Positions 6,459 through 15,093 of a stretch of DNA of 64,000 nt are shown in pieces. Each line of letters starts with the position of its first letter. Position 1 is the stretch's first letter. The DNA comes from CAYSSJ01 sp964433675 (lineage in GTDB: Bacteria > Cloacimonadota > Cloacimonadia > Cloacimonadales > TCS61): positions 1-64,000 of the forward strand of contig CAYSSJ010000007.1 of the NCBI GenBank assembly GCA_964433675.1, given 5' to 3'. The position numbers and the translations under genes are program-made. A model generated the notes under the pieces. The model made no database searches, was not told the origin of the DNA, and saw nothing but the letters and a program-made list of their open reading frames with translations.

Positions 6459-8243
6459 ATGCTAAAGAAAACGCGCTTCGCCGAATTGCTCATTAAAAAA
6501 GGTGTGATAGACGAACAGACATTTGAAAAAGCAGTGTATATAGCTGCGGAAGAAGGACCGGAGAATCAGCGTAGATTAGAAGAAATACTCACCTCGGATC
6601 TCAAAATAGACCATGACGCTGTTTATCGTACTTTAGCGGAACTATACGCCTTTCGTACTATAGAAATAGATCCGGAAAAAGTAGAGCAAAGCCAGATAAA
6701 ACACACCCGCGAAATATTGAACAAATTCAAAGATGACTTCAAGAAGAACCTCCTTTTCAAAAAAGTTCTCCCTTATCGCTTAGCAACCGGACGCAAAAAT
6801 ACCCTGATAGTTCTGGCAACAGATCCTACCGAAAAGATCATCGAACAGATCCCCGCCAAAACCGAATTCAAAAAATATGAGATCGTCTATTGCAAACTAT
6901 CTGTCATCAATGAATTGATCAATATGATCGCACCACAGAAAAATGAGTTTCTGGAACTATTGGAAGAGGCGGGAGAACAACTGCAAGAAGTATCGGAAGA
7001 ATCTATGGAAGGTCCGGTAGATGAATATGAGATCGATAATGAGATTAACAAAAGTCTGCTGGTCAATCTATTCGAGGGCTGTCTTGTAGAAGCAGTGCGC
7101 AAAAAATCGAGTGATATCCATATCATCCCCCATGGCCGTTCCAGCGTAGAGTTCTATTTCCGCATCGACGGCAAATTAGTACGCTGGCACCGGCAGGATA
7201 ATTCCTCACCCGAAGCTATTTCTGCGGTGGTAAAAGATCGCTCCAGCGGTGTGGATCGTTTTGAGCGGGATACGGCTCAGGATGGCTTTACTCAACGTAT
7301 CGTGGACGGTCATCTCATTCGCTTCCGTGTATCTATCTTACCTACGGTATCTTCCGAATATGAGCGAAAGTATGAGAGTATAGTTATCCGTATCGTGGAT
7401 GATCGTAATGTAATCACCGATTTGAGGAAACTGGGCTTCCAGAAACAAGCGGAAAGTGATTTTATGAAATCGATCAACAAATCGAAAGGTATCGTACTGG
7501 TTACCGGTCCTACCGGTAGTGGTAAGAGTACCACACTTATGGCAGCCTTGTACAATACGATAGACCCTTCCAAAAATGTGCTCACCTGCGAAGATCCGGT
7601 GGAGTATGTCATCCGTGGCGCCAGGCAGATAAAGATCGGACACAAACTAAGCTTCGAGGAAGCTATCCGCTCTATACTCCGTCACGACCCCGATATCGTC
7701 ATGGTCGGTGAGATCAGGGATAATCTGACAGCCGAAGTGGCTATCAAACTCGCTAACACCGGTCATCTCACTTTCTCTACTTTGCATACGAACGATGCAC
7801 CGAGCGCTATATCGAGGCTCTATAAGATGGGTATCGAGACTTTCCTGCTCGCCTATGCTATCAACATTATCATTGCCCAGCGTTTGATCCGCAGATTATG
7901 CCCCGATTGCAAAAAACAGCTCTCTGAAGATAAATATCAGACAGCGCTCGATTTCGGCATTACTCAGGAAGAATTGGATGCGGGTACAGTTTACGAAGCC
8001 TCCGAAGGTTGCAAAAAATGTGTCGGTGGTTACAAAGGAAGACTGAATATCTGTGAAGCGCTCTACTTTACACCCGAGATTCGTAAGATCGTACTCGATT
8101 CGCGTACGGATATAGATGAAGAGAAGATCAGAGAAATCGCCGAGGGGCAGGGCATGCTCTCTCTGCATGAATCGGCTTTGGACAGGGTGAGAAATGGTCT
8201 TACTACTCTATCCGAAGCTATCTATGCCACTTCGGAGGATTAA
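6459..8243 (+). CDS. pilB: Pilus assembly ATPase PilB/GspE
   Basis: 594 residues, cytoplasmic hexameric ATPase that powers pilin polymerisation. The N-terminal part (1-190) resembles the MshE/T2SSE N-domain. The catalytic part has Walker A GPTGSGKST (350-358), an intact Asp box CEDPVEY, Walker B DPDIVMVGEIRD and the His box TLHTNDA. A tetracysteine zinc motif (CPDC at 481-484, CKKC at 518-521) identifies PilB/GspE and not PilT. The length is close to family size. A GAGGATGG ribosome binding site lies upstream of the ATG. It is followed three bases later by a short pilin-like gene, so subunits and motor are co-transcribed. Confidence 0.96.
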   Translation: MLKKTRFAELLIKKGVIDEQTFEKAVYIAAEEGPENQRRLEEILTSDLKIDHDAVYRTLAELYAFRTIEIDPEKVEQSQIKHTREILNKFKDDFKKNLLFKKVLPYRLATGRKNTLIVLATDPTEKIIEQIPAKTEFKKYEIVYCKLSVINELINMIAPQKNEFLELLEEAGEQLQEVSEESMEGPVDEYEIDNEINKSLLVNLFEGCLVEAVRKKSSDIHIIPHGRSSVEFYFRIDGKLVRWHRQDNSSPEAISAVVKDRSSGVDRFERDTAQDGFTQRIVDGHLIRFRVSILPTVSSEYERKYESIVIRIVDDRNVITDLRKLGFQKQAESDFMKSINKSKGIVLVTGPTGSGKSTTLMAALYNTIDPSKNVLTCEDPVEYVIRGARQIKIGHKLSFEEAIRSILRHDPDIVMVGEIRDNLTAEVAIKLANTGHLTFSTLHTNDAPSAISRLYKMGIETFLLAYAINIIIAQRLIRRLCPDCKKQLSEDKYQTALDFGITQEELDAGTVYEASEGCKKCVGGYKGRLNICEALYFTPEIRKIVLDSRTDIDEEKIREIAEGQGMLSLHESALDRVRNGLTTLSEAIYATSED

Positions 8244-8246
8244 GAT

Positions 8247-8678
8247 ATGGGTACCGGTCAGATGTTGCTCGTTTTATTGGCTATTGTGTTGTTCTCCACT
8301 ATTATAGTGAGTACCAGAAGCAATATGGCTACCCAAAACGAACTTCTGTATGATAATATGTACCGCTTGCAAGGATTGCGGGTAGCAAATAAGTTTTTTC
8401 AAGAGATCGAATCTCTGATGATCGGACAGATTCTTACTTTTGCCGAACTCAATAGCACATACACCAATTATACACAAACCATCACGGTTGACGATGTAAA
8501 TTATCATAATACTATCGATATGTTTTATTGCGATGATAGTGGTAACATTACTAATGATCCCGATTCCGAATTTCAGCTGATCGAGATCAAAATAAATACC
8601 ACACCTTTGGGCAAGACTCTGCATATCGGCACAGATGACAATCCGCTCAGCAAAGTGATCGCCGATATTTGGGGATAA
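8247..8678 (+). CDS. Short pilin-like membrane-anchored protein
   Basis: 143 residues. MGTGQ is followed by a hydrophobic helix (about 5-20) and then a polar, Asn/Thr-rich domain with a single Cys. The start MGTGQMLL mirrors MGTQQILL of the pilin-like genes at 1937 and 2460, so I read it as a minor pilin or pseudopilin. As in those, there is no standard prepilin cleavage motif and no Glu at +5. The gene begins three bases after the ATPase stop, so it probably depends on translational coupling. I do not recognise a more specific family. Position between the motor and a second pilin-like gene fits a priming or tip subunit, which is inference. Confidence 0.65.
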   Translation: MGTGQMLLVLLAIVLFSTIIVSTRSNMATQNELLYDNMYRLQGLRVANKFFQEIESLMIGQILTFAELNSTYTNYTQTITVDDVNYHNTIDMFYCDDSGNITNDPDSEFQLIEIKINTTPLGKTLHIGTDDNPLSKVIADIWG

Positions 8679-8692
8679 TAGGAGGAAAAGAG

Positions 8693-9265
8693 ATGACATC
8701 ACTATTGGATGCACTGGGAGCAGCAGCTATCGGAGGTTTGTTTATCCTCACCATGCTCACTGCTATGTTCAATATCCAAGCCGAAGGTTTCAATGCCAGC
8801 ATGGCTATCACTACCACTCGTGTATCGGAAGAGTATATCAATACGGTAGATTCGCTCTTTATGGCAAAAGTGGGACTCGGCGCCATAGAAGGAGATGAGA
8901 TCATCACCGCAAATGCAAATGAGTTCGTCTTCATCACTCAATGGAATTATCTGGCTGAACCACCGAGATTGATCTCCGGTGTAGATTTCGAGATCTCAAT
9001 CCAAGTAGGAGCAGAGACGGACGATGGCTTCCCACTTACTGTTCATCAAGATAATGAACATCTTTTTGGTCCGATCTATCTCTCCGAGAATGATATTTTT
9101 ACCTATTATGATGTGGATGAAAACGAAACTACGACTAGAGCAGATATCCGTTCCTGTCGGGTGCAAATGGCATTCCTAACCGAAACTTACCGCTTCCAGA
9201 GCGGTCCACAGAGTGTTAGCTATCGGCTCACTTTTTGGAAATATTTCAAGAATCTTTATCTATGA
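8693..9265 (+). CDS. Pilin-like protein, minor subunit candidate
   Basis: 190 residues from ATG at 8693, chosen because GGAGGA at 8681-8686 precedes it; the open frame also extends upstream to a TTG with no signal. The N-terminus is MTSLLDALGAA, then a hydrophobic helix (about 8-30) and a polar domain. The helix beginning near residue 10, preceded by a small polar head, is the pseudopilin layout, but no canonical Gly-Phe-Thr-Leu-Glu motif is visible. The gene is last in the first transcriptional block: about 100 bp follow with a new promoter before the next gene. Specific function unknown. Confidence 0.6.
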   Translation: MTSLLDALGAAAIGGLFILTMLTAMFNIQAEGFNASMAITTTRVSEEYINTVDSLFMAKVGLGAIEGDEIITANANEFVFITQWNYLAEPPRLISGVDFEISIQVGAETDDGFPLTVHQDNEHLFGPIYLSENDIFTYYDVDENETTTRADIRSCRVQMAFLTETYRFQSGPQSVSYRLTFWKYFKNLYL

Positions 9266-9300
9266 GTGAGATTATTATGTTGGTTCGCAAAAAAAAATGT

Positions 9301-9328
9301 TTGACACAAAAATTTGATATTATATTAT
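9301..9328 (+). promoter_or_regulatory. Sigma-70 promoter of the second pilus block
   Basis: TTGACA at 9301-9306 and TATTAT at 9323-9328, spaced 16 bp (ATTATA at 17 bp is an alternative), lie about 40 bp before the start at 9370. A ribosome binding site (GAAAGGAG) follows at about 9356-9363. This suggests that genes 9370 onward have their own promoter. Confidence 0.7.
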
Positions 9329-9369
9329 ACCCAATAAGTAGAGTTATCTCTGCTTGAAAGGAGAAAAAA

Positions 9370-11139
9370 ATGGGAAAGGTTTTAATAATATTAGTTCTGG
9401 TTTTGACTGCAGTATTCGCTACGATAGCGTTTGTGATACAAAACAGGTCCGGGGAAGTACCGGAGGTTATTACCCGTCGTGAAAAAGGTATAGATCATGG
9501 CAATCTTTATGCCTATGCGCTTAACTATGGCATCAAAGAGATTAGCAGGGGAAATGTTACTGAGTCTATCACTGAGGCTTATAATGTGGAAGTCCCGGCT
9601 TTGGGTGGTAAAATCGAGGATATTACTTATACATTCTATACAGAAACTACTGGGGGTAATGGATCTGGAGACGGTACACCAATTCACGGTACGGTTCGTA
9701 TCAGCCCAAACAACTCATCAGAACAGTTTCTGCTGATAAAACCGGACGGCAGTCAGATTACCCGCAGCGATATTCATCAATATGGCACTGAATATACCGG
9801 ACCGGCAACTTCACTATCGTTTCGTACTATCGGTGGAAACAACAGTTTAACTGTCTGTGATGAGAATTTCAATATTACCAATAATGTATTTTATGAGATA
9901 GAATCCGATAATATGCAGGTTAATCTATACAATGCCACCCCGGGCAAAGGAAAAGCAATGGGACAGTGGTATGTGGAAATCACTGCTCTCGGTAGCGATT
10001 TTTCCATAGATAATGAGTCTTATTCCTGCAATGGTGGCGGAACTCCATCAATGATAACTTATGTCGATATCGATGCTACTACCAGACTACTTCCTTATGA
10101 TGAGCATGATGCTCATACCAGCCAGGCACGGATAAAGATAAACTATGGTACCCAAGCCGGCGATGGTGGAGAAGGTGGAGAAGGTGAAGAGTATGATTTT
10201 GACTTGGCTGTATTTGTGAATGATCGCTTGGAGTTAGAAGGGAGTTCAAGAATACTCGGCTCTGCCGGTTCTAATGCAACCCAACCAAATAGAATAGAGT
10301 TTGCTTGGAGTACATATGTATCAGAACAATTACATGTCCGTTCCGATGCGCATAAAAACTTGATAAAACATCATAACCAAAGAAGTATTGAGGATCATGT
10401 CTGGGGCGGTGTGGAAGAATTTAGTTCTCCCCGGGTTTATGAATTACCCGAATTTCCAGAATTCCCCTCACTTACACCACGTGGCAATTTTACGGCAGGA
10501 TGGTGGCCCATTCCATCCGGCGGGCACATAATAGATGAAGACGGTTGGTATAATAATTTGACGGTACAACAGCAATTGGTAATTGATACAGGCGATGGCG
10601 AAAGACACATTCGTGCCGACAATTTTAACGTATCAGGAAGTGCTAAAGTGATACTGGAAGGAAGCGGAGTTTTATATCTTTATGTTTCCAATTTTGACAT
10701 TACTGGCTCTAGCACAATAAATTATGAAAATAACGGATCTTCCGATCGTTTGGTTATGTACTATAATGGCTCATCCAATTTGAATCCAAGCGGAGCAACC
10801 AAATTTGTCGGCTCAGTTTATGCTCAGTCTGCTGACATATCGATAGGTGGTGCCGGTGGACTTGAAGGCCATATTTTTACCGGGGGCAACAATGTAACTG
10901 TATCCGGTGCTGCTACTGCTGTGGTACGCGTGATATATGCTCCTAATGCTCATGCACAGATAACCGGCAGTGGTTCTATCAAAGGTTCATTGATAGCTGA
11001 TAGGTTAACTATGATAGGTGCTGCTCGGATAGAATATGAAGCTCCAACACAAGTAGTCATTACTCCACCCGAACCGGGTGGCGATCTTGTCATCGACCCG
11101 GAGAGTTATACAATCGAGATAGTATATTGGAGTGAATAA
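9370..11139 (+). CDS. Membrane-anchored beta-helical surface/pilus-associated protein
   Basis: 589 residues: MGKVLIILVLVL helix (3-24), then a large exported domain. An acidic Gly-rich linker lies near 262-272. The C-terminal half (about 270-570) has short repeating strands of the kind FNVSGSAKVILEGSGVLYLYV and GSVYAQSADISIGGAGG, each turn about 20 residues long. This resembles a bactofilin-like or DUF7305-like beta-helix of the sort attached to PilX-type minor pilins; I recognise the style, not a named family. The next gene shares the MGKVLI start and the same strand pattern. A single N-terminal helix with the rest outside fits a pilus tip or adhesin subunit. That role is inference. Confidence 0.6.
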   Translation: MGKVLIILVLVLTAVFATIAFVIQNRSGEVPEVITRREKGIDHGNLYAYALNYGIKEISRGNVTESITEAYNVEVPALGGKIEDITYTFYTETTGGNGSGDGTPIHGTVRISPNNSSEQFLLIKPDGSQITRSDIHQYGTEYTGPATSLSFRTIGGNNSLTVCDENFNITNNVFYEIESDNMQVNLYNATPGKGKAMGQWYVEITALGSDFSIDNESYSCNGGGTPSMITYVDIDATTRLLPYDEHDAHTSQARIKINYGTQAGDGGEGGEGEEYDFDLAVFVNDRLELEGSSRILGSAGSNATQPNRIEFAWSTYVSEQLHVRSDAHKNLIKHHNQRSIEDHVWGGVEEFSSPRVYELPEFPEFPSLTPRGNFTAGWWPIPSGGHIIDEDGWYNNLTVQQQLVIDTGDGERHIRADNFNVSGSAKVILEGSGVLYLYVSNFDITGSSTINYENNGSSDRLVMYYNGSSNLNPSGATKFVGSVYAQSADISIGGAGGLEGHIFTGGNNVTVSGAATAVVRVIYAPNAHAQITGSGSIKGSLIADRLTMIGAARIEYEAPTQVVITPPEPGGDLVIDPESYTIEIVYWSE

Positions 11140-12044
11140 TGGGTAAAGTACTGATTGTAGGCATTTTCATCGTCGCATTGATCTTAGTTGGTGTTGTAAC
11201 TATGATCTCTGACAGAAGCGAAGAAATGCCGCAATTGGTAAGTCGGAATCTGAACGAGATCTCGGCCCGTTCTTTGGCAAACTACGGTGTTACATACGGT
11301 ATCCGTGAACTAATGAAAGGTAATGTAACCTTTGTTGATAGTGTTTCCGGATATGTGAAAGATTTTGAACCGCTCATGTTGGCGGATGGTTCTATCGATA
11401 GCATCAAATACGTTAATGATCCTATGCAAAATACGATTGGAGTGCAATCTTATGTCACGGTTACTAACACTCCCACTCCGTTTCAGTATAAAAGTTCAGC
11501 TGATGTGGCAATTTTTCTCGGAGAAGATATAGAATCTAACATTACCGCTGCTCTTGTGAGTGGTGGTAGTATAACACTAAAAGCTCAATCGGTCATCAGT
11601 GGCGATGTATATGAAGATACGGAATTGGACTTTGAAGAGACATTCGGGATCAGTGAAGAAGACCTGAAAGCTGAGGCACAGGATAGCGGCACTTATCTAG
11701 ATAACCCGGAGATACCATACCACGATGATTTGCACAACGAAATCACTTGGGTCGATGGTGATTTGAAGGTAGTCCAACATTGGTCAGGCAGCGGATTTCT
11801 GGTGGTCAACGGCGATTGTGAAATAAATGCGCATAGTGATTTTGACGGCATATTAGTGATCTTCGGTACTCTCACAATGAATGCCCAATCTATTATTACA
11901 GGCGCTGTTTTTGTAGTCAGTGACGAAGAATCTACCCTGGGAGCACATGCTACCATCGTATTTAGTGAAGCAAGCGTGGAAGCTGCTTTGCAAAATTTAC
12001 CTTCCAACGCTCGCTTCGAGATAATTTCATGGGACGAAATGTAG
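11139..12044 (+). CDS. Paralogous membrane-anchored beta-helical protein
   Basis: 301 residues with the same MGKVLI helix (about 3-24) as the upstream 589-residue protein. After it come a short linker (RSEEMPQLVSRNLNEISA, like the corresponding part upstream) and a C-terminal set of polymer-forming strands (INAHSDFDGILVIFGTL, MNAQSIITGAVFVV). The start codon overlaps the previous stop by one base (TAATG), with GGAG inside the upstream gene acting as ribosome binding site, so the two are translationally coupled. It is about half the length of its neighbour, lacking the Gly-rich linker and the long insert. Probably two subunits of the same pilus-associated or wall-associated structure; exact function unknown. 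Confidence 0.6.
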   Translation: MGKVLIVGIFIVALILVGVVTMISDRSEEMPQLVSRNLNEISARSLANYGVTYGIRELMKGNVTFVDSVSGYVKDFEPLMLADGSIDSIKYVNDPMQNTIGVQSYVTVTNTPTPFQYKSSADVAIFLGEDIESNITAALVSGGSITLKAQSVISGDVYEDTELDFEETFGISEEDLKAEAQDSGTYLDNPEIPYHDDLHNEITWVDGDLKVVQHWSGSGFLVVNGDCEINAHSDFDGILVIFGTLTMNAQSIITGAVFVVSDEESTLGAHATIVFSEASVEAALQNLPSNARFEIISWDEM

Positions 12045-12967
12045 AAAGTTATGAATTAATGAAACATTTCCAGCACGACCAAGCAGAAAAGATGATGTAC
12101 CTCTGGTGGTCGAGGATACGCTGGTATCTCTTGTTGGTAGTATTCGGTATCGGTATTCTGCGCGTCAATCAGATCCAACAAACATTGCCGATAATGATCT
12201 TCATCCTCGCATTTATCGGACTGAGTATTCTGAACATAATGTTTCACTTGCAGATTATAAAGACATCAAACCTGATCGGCGCCTTGCAAATCGTACTGGA
12301 TCTGCTATTTGCTACTTTTGTGGTCCATCTCACCGGCGGTGTGGATAGCCCGTTTATTTGGATTTATCTTGTCGGAGTGATCACTGCCGGTCTGTTTGTG
12401 GAAAAAGCAGGCGGTTTCATAGCTGCCCTTATCGGTAGCGCTTGCTTGCTGATTCTTATCCTGATGTACAATTATGAATTGCTTCTGAATGTGGATGGAC
12501 AAGATTTTAGACTTGACATCCATTCCCAGTCCATTTTTATTATCTCATACACAGGTCTCTTTACAGGAGTGGCCTTTGTATCGAGTTATATATCTGATCT
12601 TGTCAAGAAGCTTTCGGGATCAGTGCTGAACATAAAAGAATCTTATAATAGATTGGAGAGAAGAATGTTAGATAACAAAGAAGAGACGAGAAAGATGAAA
12701 CAAGAGGTGAAACAGTATGAACAGCTCCTTCAAAGTTTGCGCGACATATCTTCTCTGGATCATGATATCAACAATCATCTTACGGTAATTTCTCTCTCTT
12801 TGCGTAGAGTTTCCAAAGCTGCCAACGATTATGGTGATGAGAAACTGCAGAAATCTGCCGAGCAGATGAACAATGCCTTAGACAAGATCGCCGAACTTTT
12901 GAAAAACTTTCATGAATTCAAACAACTCGATGCTGTACAAAACGAACTAAAAAAAGACCAAGGATAA
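12029..12967 (+). CDS. PilS-like membrane protein with H-box but no ATPase domain
   Basis: 312 residues. About six hydrophobic segments (residues 25-190) include TGGVDSPFIWIYLVG, which matches the TGG-x-SPF signature I associate with the PilS-type sensor domain. A coiled coil (about 200-240) and a histidine-kinase DHp helix follow, with H-box SSLDHDINNHLTV (His at about 245). The protein then stops: there is no N, G1 or G2 box and so no ATP-binding domain. It could be phosphorylated by another kinase, act as a phosphotransfer protein or phosphatase, or simply anchor the regulator encoded next. The start at 12029 overlaps the previous gene by 16 bp; ATG at 12059 is an alternative. The downstream regulator begins five bases after the stop. 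Confidence 0.75.
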   Translation: MGRNVESYELMKHFQHDQAEKMMYLWWSRIRWYLLLVVFGIGILRVNQIQQTLPIMIFILAFIGLSILNIMFHLQIIKTSNLIGALQIVLDLLFATFVVHLTGGVDSPFIWIYLVGVITAGLFVEKAGGFIAALIGSACLLILILMYNYELLLNVDGQDFRLDIHSQSIFIISYTGLFTGVAFVSSYISDLVKKLSGSVLNIKESYNRLERRMLDNKEETRKMKQEVKQYEQLLQSLRDISSLDHDINNHLTVISLSLRRVSKAANDYGDEKLQKSAEQMNNALDKIAELLKNFHEFKQLDAVQNELKKDQG

Positions 12968-12971
12968 TACT

Positions 12972-13826
12972 ATGAAAAAACACATTTTGGTAGTGGACGA
13001 CGAACAATCGATCCGAGAATTGTGTAAAGATTTCCTAGAGGAAGAAGGATACAAGGTATCTATAGCTGTGGATGGTCAGGACGCATTAGAGAAGATGAAT
13101 TATGATGATTTTGACCTTTATATAGTGGATATGAATATGCCTCGCATCGGCGGTTTTGAATTGATGAAGCAGATCAAGCAGAAGCAGCCTTTGGCAGTTG
13201 TCATTATCCTGACCGGATATTCTAGTATCGAAGGAGCGGTTAAAGCAGTTCATGCCGGCGCTTTCGAATACATATCCAAACCGATCAATGCCGAAGAACT
13301 ATCCGATGTAGTAAAACGTGGTTTACAATACTCGGACGATCTCTATGGTCCTCTGCAAAAAGCTTTTGAACCGGCAGATGATAAGGTAAGCAAAAGTGAG
13401 CCGAATTTCCTGCATGGTTTCTCACCGGAGGATAAAGTAGATTTCATGGCTCTCGGCCGGCTGAAAAAATATGATGTGGGCGAAACTATCCCGCTCAGTG
13501 ATGAAGGTCTGGGTTCCATAGTAGTATTAGAAAGTGGCGAAGTATCCGTCTGGATGAGTAACACTACCATAGATTATATACAGAAGTGGGATTCATGGGG
13601 AGAAGAAAATTTTATCTTAGCCGGCTCTATCACAAATTCGCTTCGAGCCGAAACTGCTGTAAAAGTACGTCATTTCTCCCGCAAGAAATTGCTGGATTTC
13701 TTTACTTACAAAGGTGAAAAATTGTTTCAAAGGTTTACTATCAATCTGGTGAATTGCATCTTTTTGAAATGGCGCAAAGCCATCCAACGTATCGTAATGC
13801 TAAAACTAGTTACGGGCGACAATTGA
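12972..13826 (+). CDS. Response regulator with C-terminal cNMP-binding-like domain
   Basis: 284 residues. The receiver domain (1-125) is complete: acidic pair D9-D10, phosphoacceptor D53, T81 and K103. After a linker, residues about 145-270 resemble a cyclic-nucleotide-binding beta-roll (IVVLESGEVSVWMSN, DSWGEENFILAGS), with a final helical segment. There is no recognisable DNA-binding helix-turn-helix and no AAA+ sigma-54 activator domain. Its neighbours are the H-box protein upstream and the PilT-like ATPase downstream, so it most likely modulates pilus activity. Whether the C-terminal roll really binds a nucleotide is uncertain, since I cannot clearly see the phosphate-binding cassette. 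Confidence 0.8.
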   Translation: MKKHILVVDDEQSIRELCKDFLEEEGYKVSIAVDGQDALEKMNYDDFDLYIVDMNMPRIGGFELMKQIKQKQPLAVVIILTGYSSIEGAVKAVHAGAFEYISKPINAEELSDVVKRGLQYSDDLYGPLQKAFEPADDKVSKSEPNFLHGFSPEDKVDFMALGRLKKYDVGETIPLSDEGLGSIVVLESGEVSVWMSNTTIDYIQKWDSWGEENFILAGSITNSLRAETAVKVRHFSRKKLLDFFTYKGEKLFQRFTINLVNCIFLKWRKAIQRIVMLKLVTGDN

Positions 13827-13875
13827 GAATCAAGAAAAAATTTTTTGGATTTGAGAATAGGAAGTAGAGGTAGCG

Positions 13876-15087
13876 ATGAGTTTATCATTTACACCTGAGA
13901 TGCAGGTTACACTGCCGGAATATTTGACCGGTACTGCAAGATTTCAGAACATAAATAAGCTTATTACATTTAATACGCCATGGAAGAAAGAATCTTTTGA
14001 CCATCTTCGTAAACTTCTATTGCATATGCGAGAATTGGAAGCTTCGGATATAGACCTCGGTGGTCATGGCTGTAAAGGATTTGTCTGGTATCGCCGCTTT
14101 GGTAAAAAAGAGAAAAACGAAGATGTACCGCATTACAGTGAAGATGAAATCACCGCCATTTTGCTCAGTATCTTATCAGATGAACAAAAAGTAGTATTAT
14201 TCAAACAAAAGAATGTGGATTTCTCTCTTAGTATGGAATTGAACGATGATGAAGAACCGAGCCGATTTCGCGGCGATGTTTATTATGAGAACAATTCGCT
14301 GGTAGCCAATTTTAGAAGAATCAACCAAAACCTCTTCCCTATCGACTCACTCGGTTTCCCGCAACCGATAATTGAACGGCTTAATCTACGCTACGAAAAA
14401 GCCGGTTTGATTTTGGTGACAGGTATCACCGGATCGGGTAAAAGTAGTACTTTGGATTCTATCATCGATATGAACAACCGGGATAACGAAGCTCATATCA
14501 TCATCATCGGACATCCGATCGAATTTATCCATAAACCGGCAAAATGTATCGTCCGCCATCGCGAAGTAGGCGAAGATGTGATCAGCTTCAAAGATGGTAC
14601 GGTTCAATCATTGCGTCAAGATCCGGATATTATTATGGTCGGTGAGATGCGTGATCCTGAAACTATAGCCAATGTTCTGGAAGTTACCGATAGTGGACAT
14701 AAGGTCTTCACCACACTTCATACCAGCTCTGCGGTTGATAGTATTCATCGAATTGTGGGTGAATTTCCACCTCGTGAGCAGGATAGGATCAGATTGAGGC
14801 TGGCAGATACACTCAAAGTTGGCATATCACAAAAATTGGTGCCCAACAAACAGGGCAAAATTTCATTAGCCAAAGAGATCTTGTCGGTTACCGACTCTGT
14901 AAAAGCGGCTATCCGAAACCAAAATATCGGCGAGATCTATCAGATGATAACCGAAGGGAAAAAATACGGGATGGTTACTCTGGAACAAGACCTTTATGAT
15001 CTCTACAAATCAGATGTAATTACTAAAGAGACAGCTATGAACTATTCGAACAACAGAAAACGGATGTACCAGCTACTATCCTACTAA
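13876..15087 (+). CDS. pilT: PilT-like pilus motor ATPase with altered Asp box
   Basis: 403 residues, PilT/PilU-type motor. Walker A GITGSGKSS (183-191), Walker B DPDIIMVGEMRD (from 249) and His box TLHTSSAVDS are intact, and there is no tetracysteine motif, which separates it from PilB. The region that should read TIEDPIE in the Asp box reads IIGHPIE (G212, H213), so the two acidic residues before the Pro are gone. In PilT the Asp box helps position the nucleotide and metal, so activity may be altered or it may work as a PilU-like helper. An AGAGG ribosome binding site precedes the ATG. The N-terminal domain (1-150) is longer than in PilT proper. Confidence 0.88.
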   Translation: MSLSFTPEMQVTLPEYLTGTARFQNINKLITFNTPWKKESFDHLRKLLLHMRELEASDIDLGGHGCKGFVWYRRFGKKEKNEDVPHYSEDEITAILLSILSDEQKVVLFKQKNVDFSLSMELNDDEEPSRFRGDVYYENNSLVANFRRINQNLFPIDSLGFPQPIIERLNLRYEKAGLILVTGITGSGKSSTLDSIIDMNNRDNEAHIIIIGHPIEFIHKPAKCIVRHREVGEDVISFKDGTVQSLRQDPDIIMVGEMRDPETIANVLEVTDSGHKVFTTLHTSSAVDSIHRIVGEFPPREQDRIRLRLADTLKVGISQKLVPNKQGKISLAKEILSVTDSVKAAIRNQNIGEIYQMITEGKKYGMVTLEQDLYDLYKSDVITKETAMNYSNNRKRMYQLLSY

Positions 15088-15093
15088 AATGAG

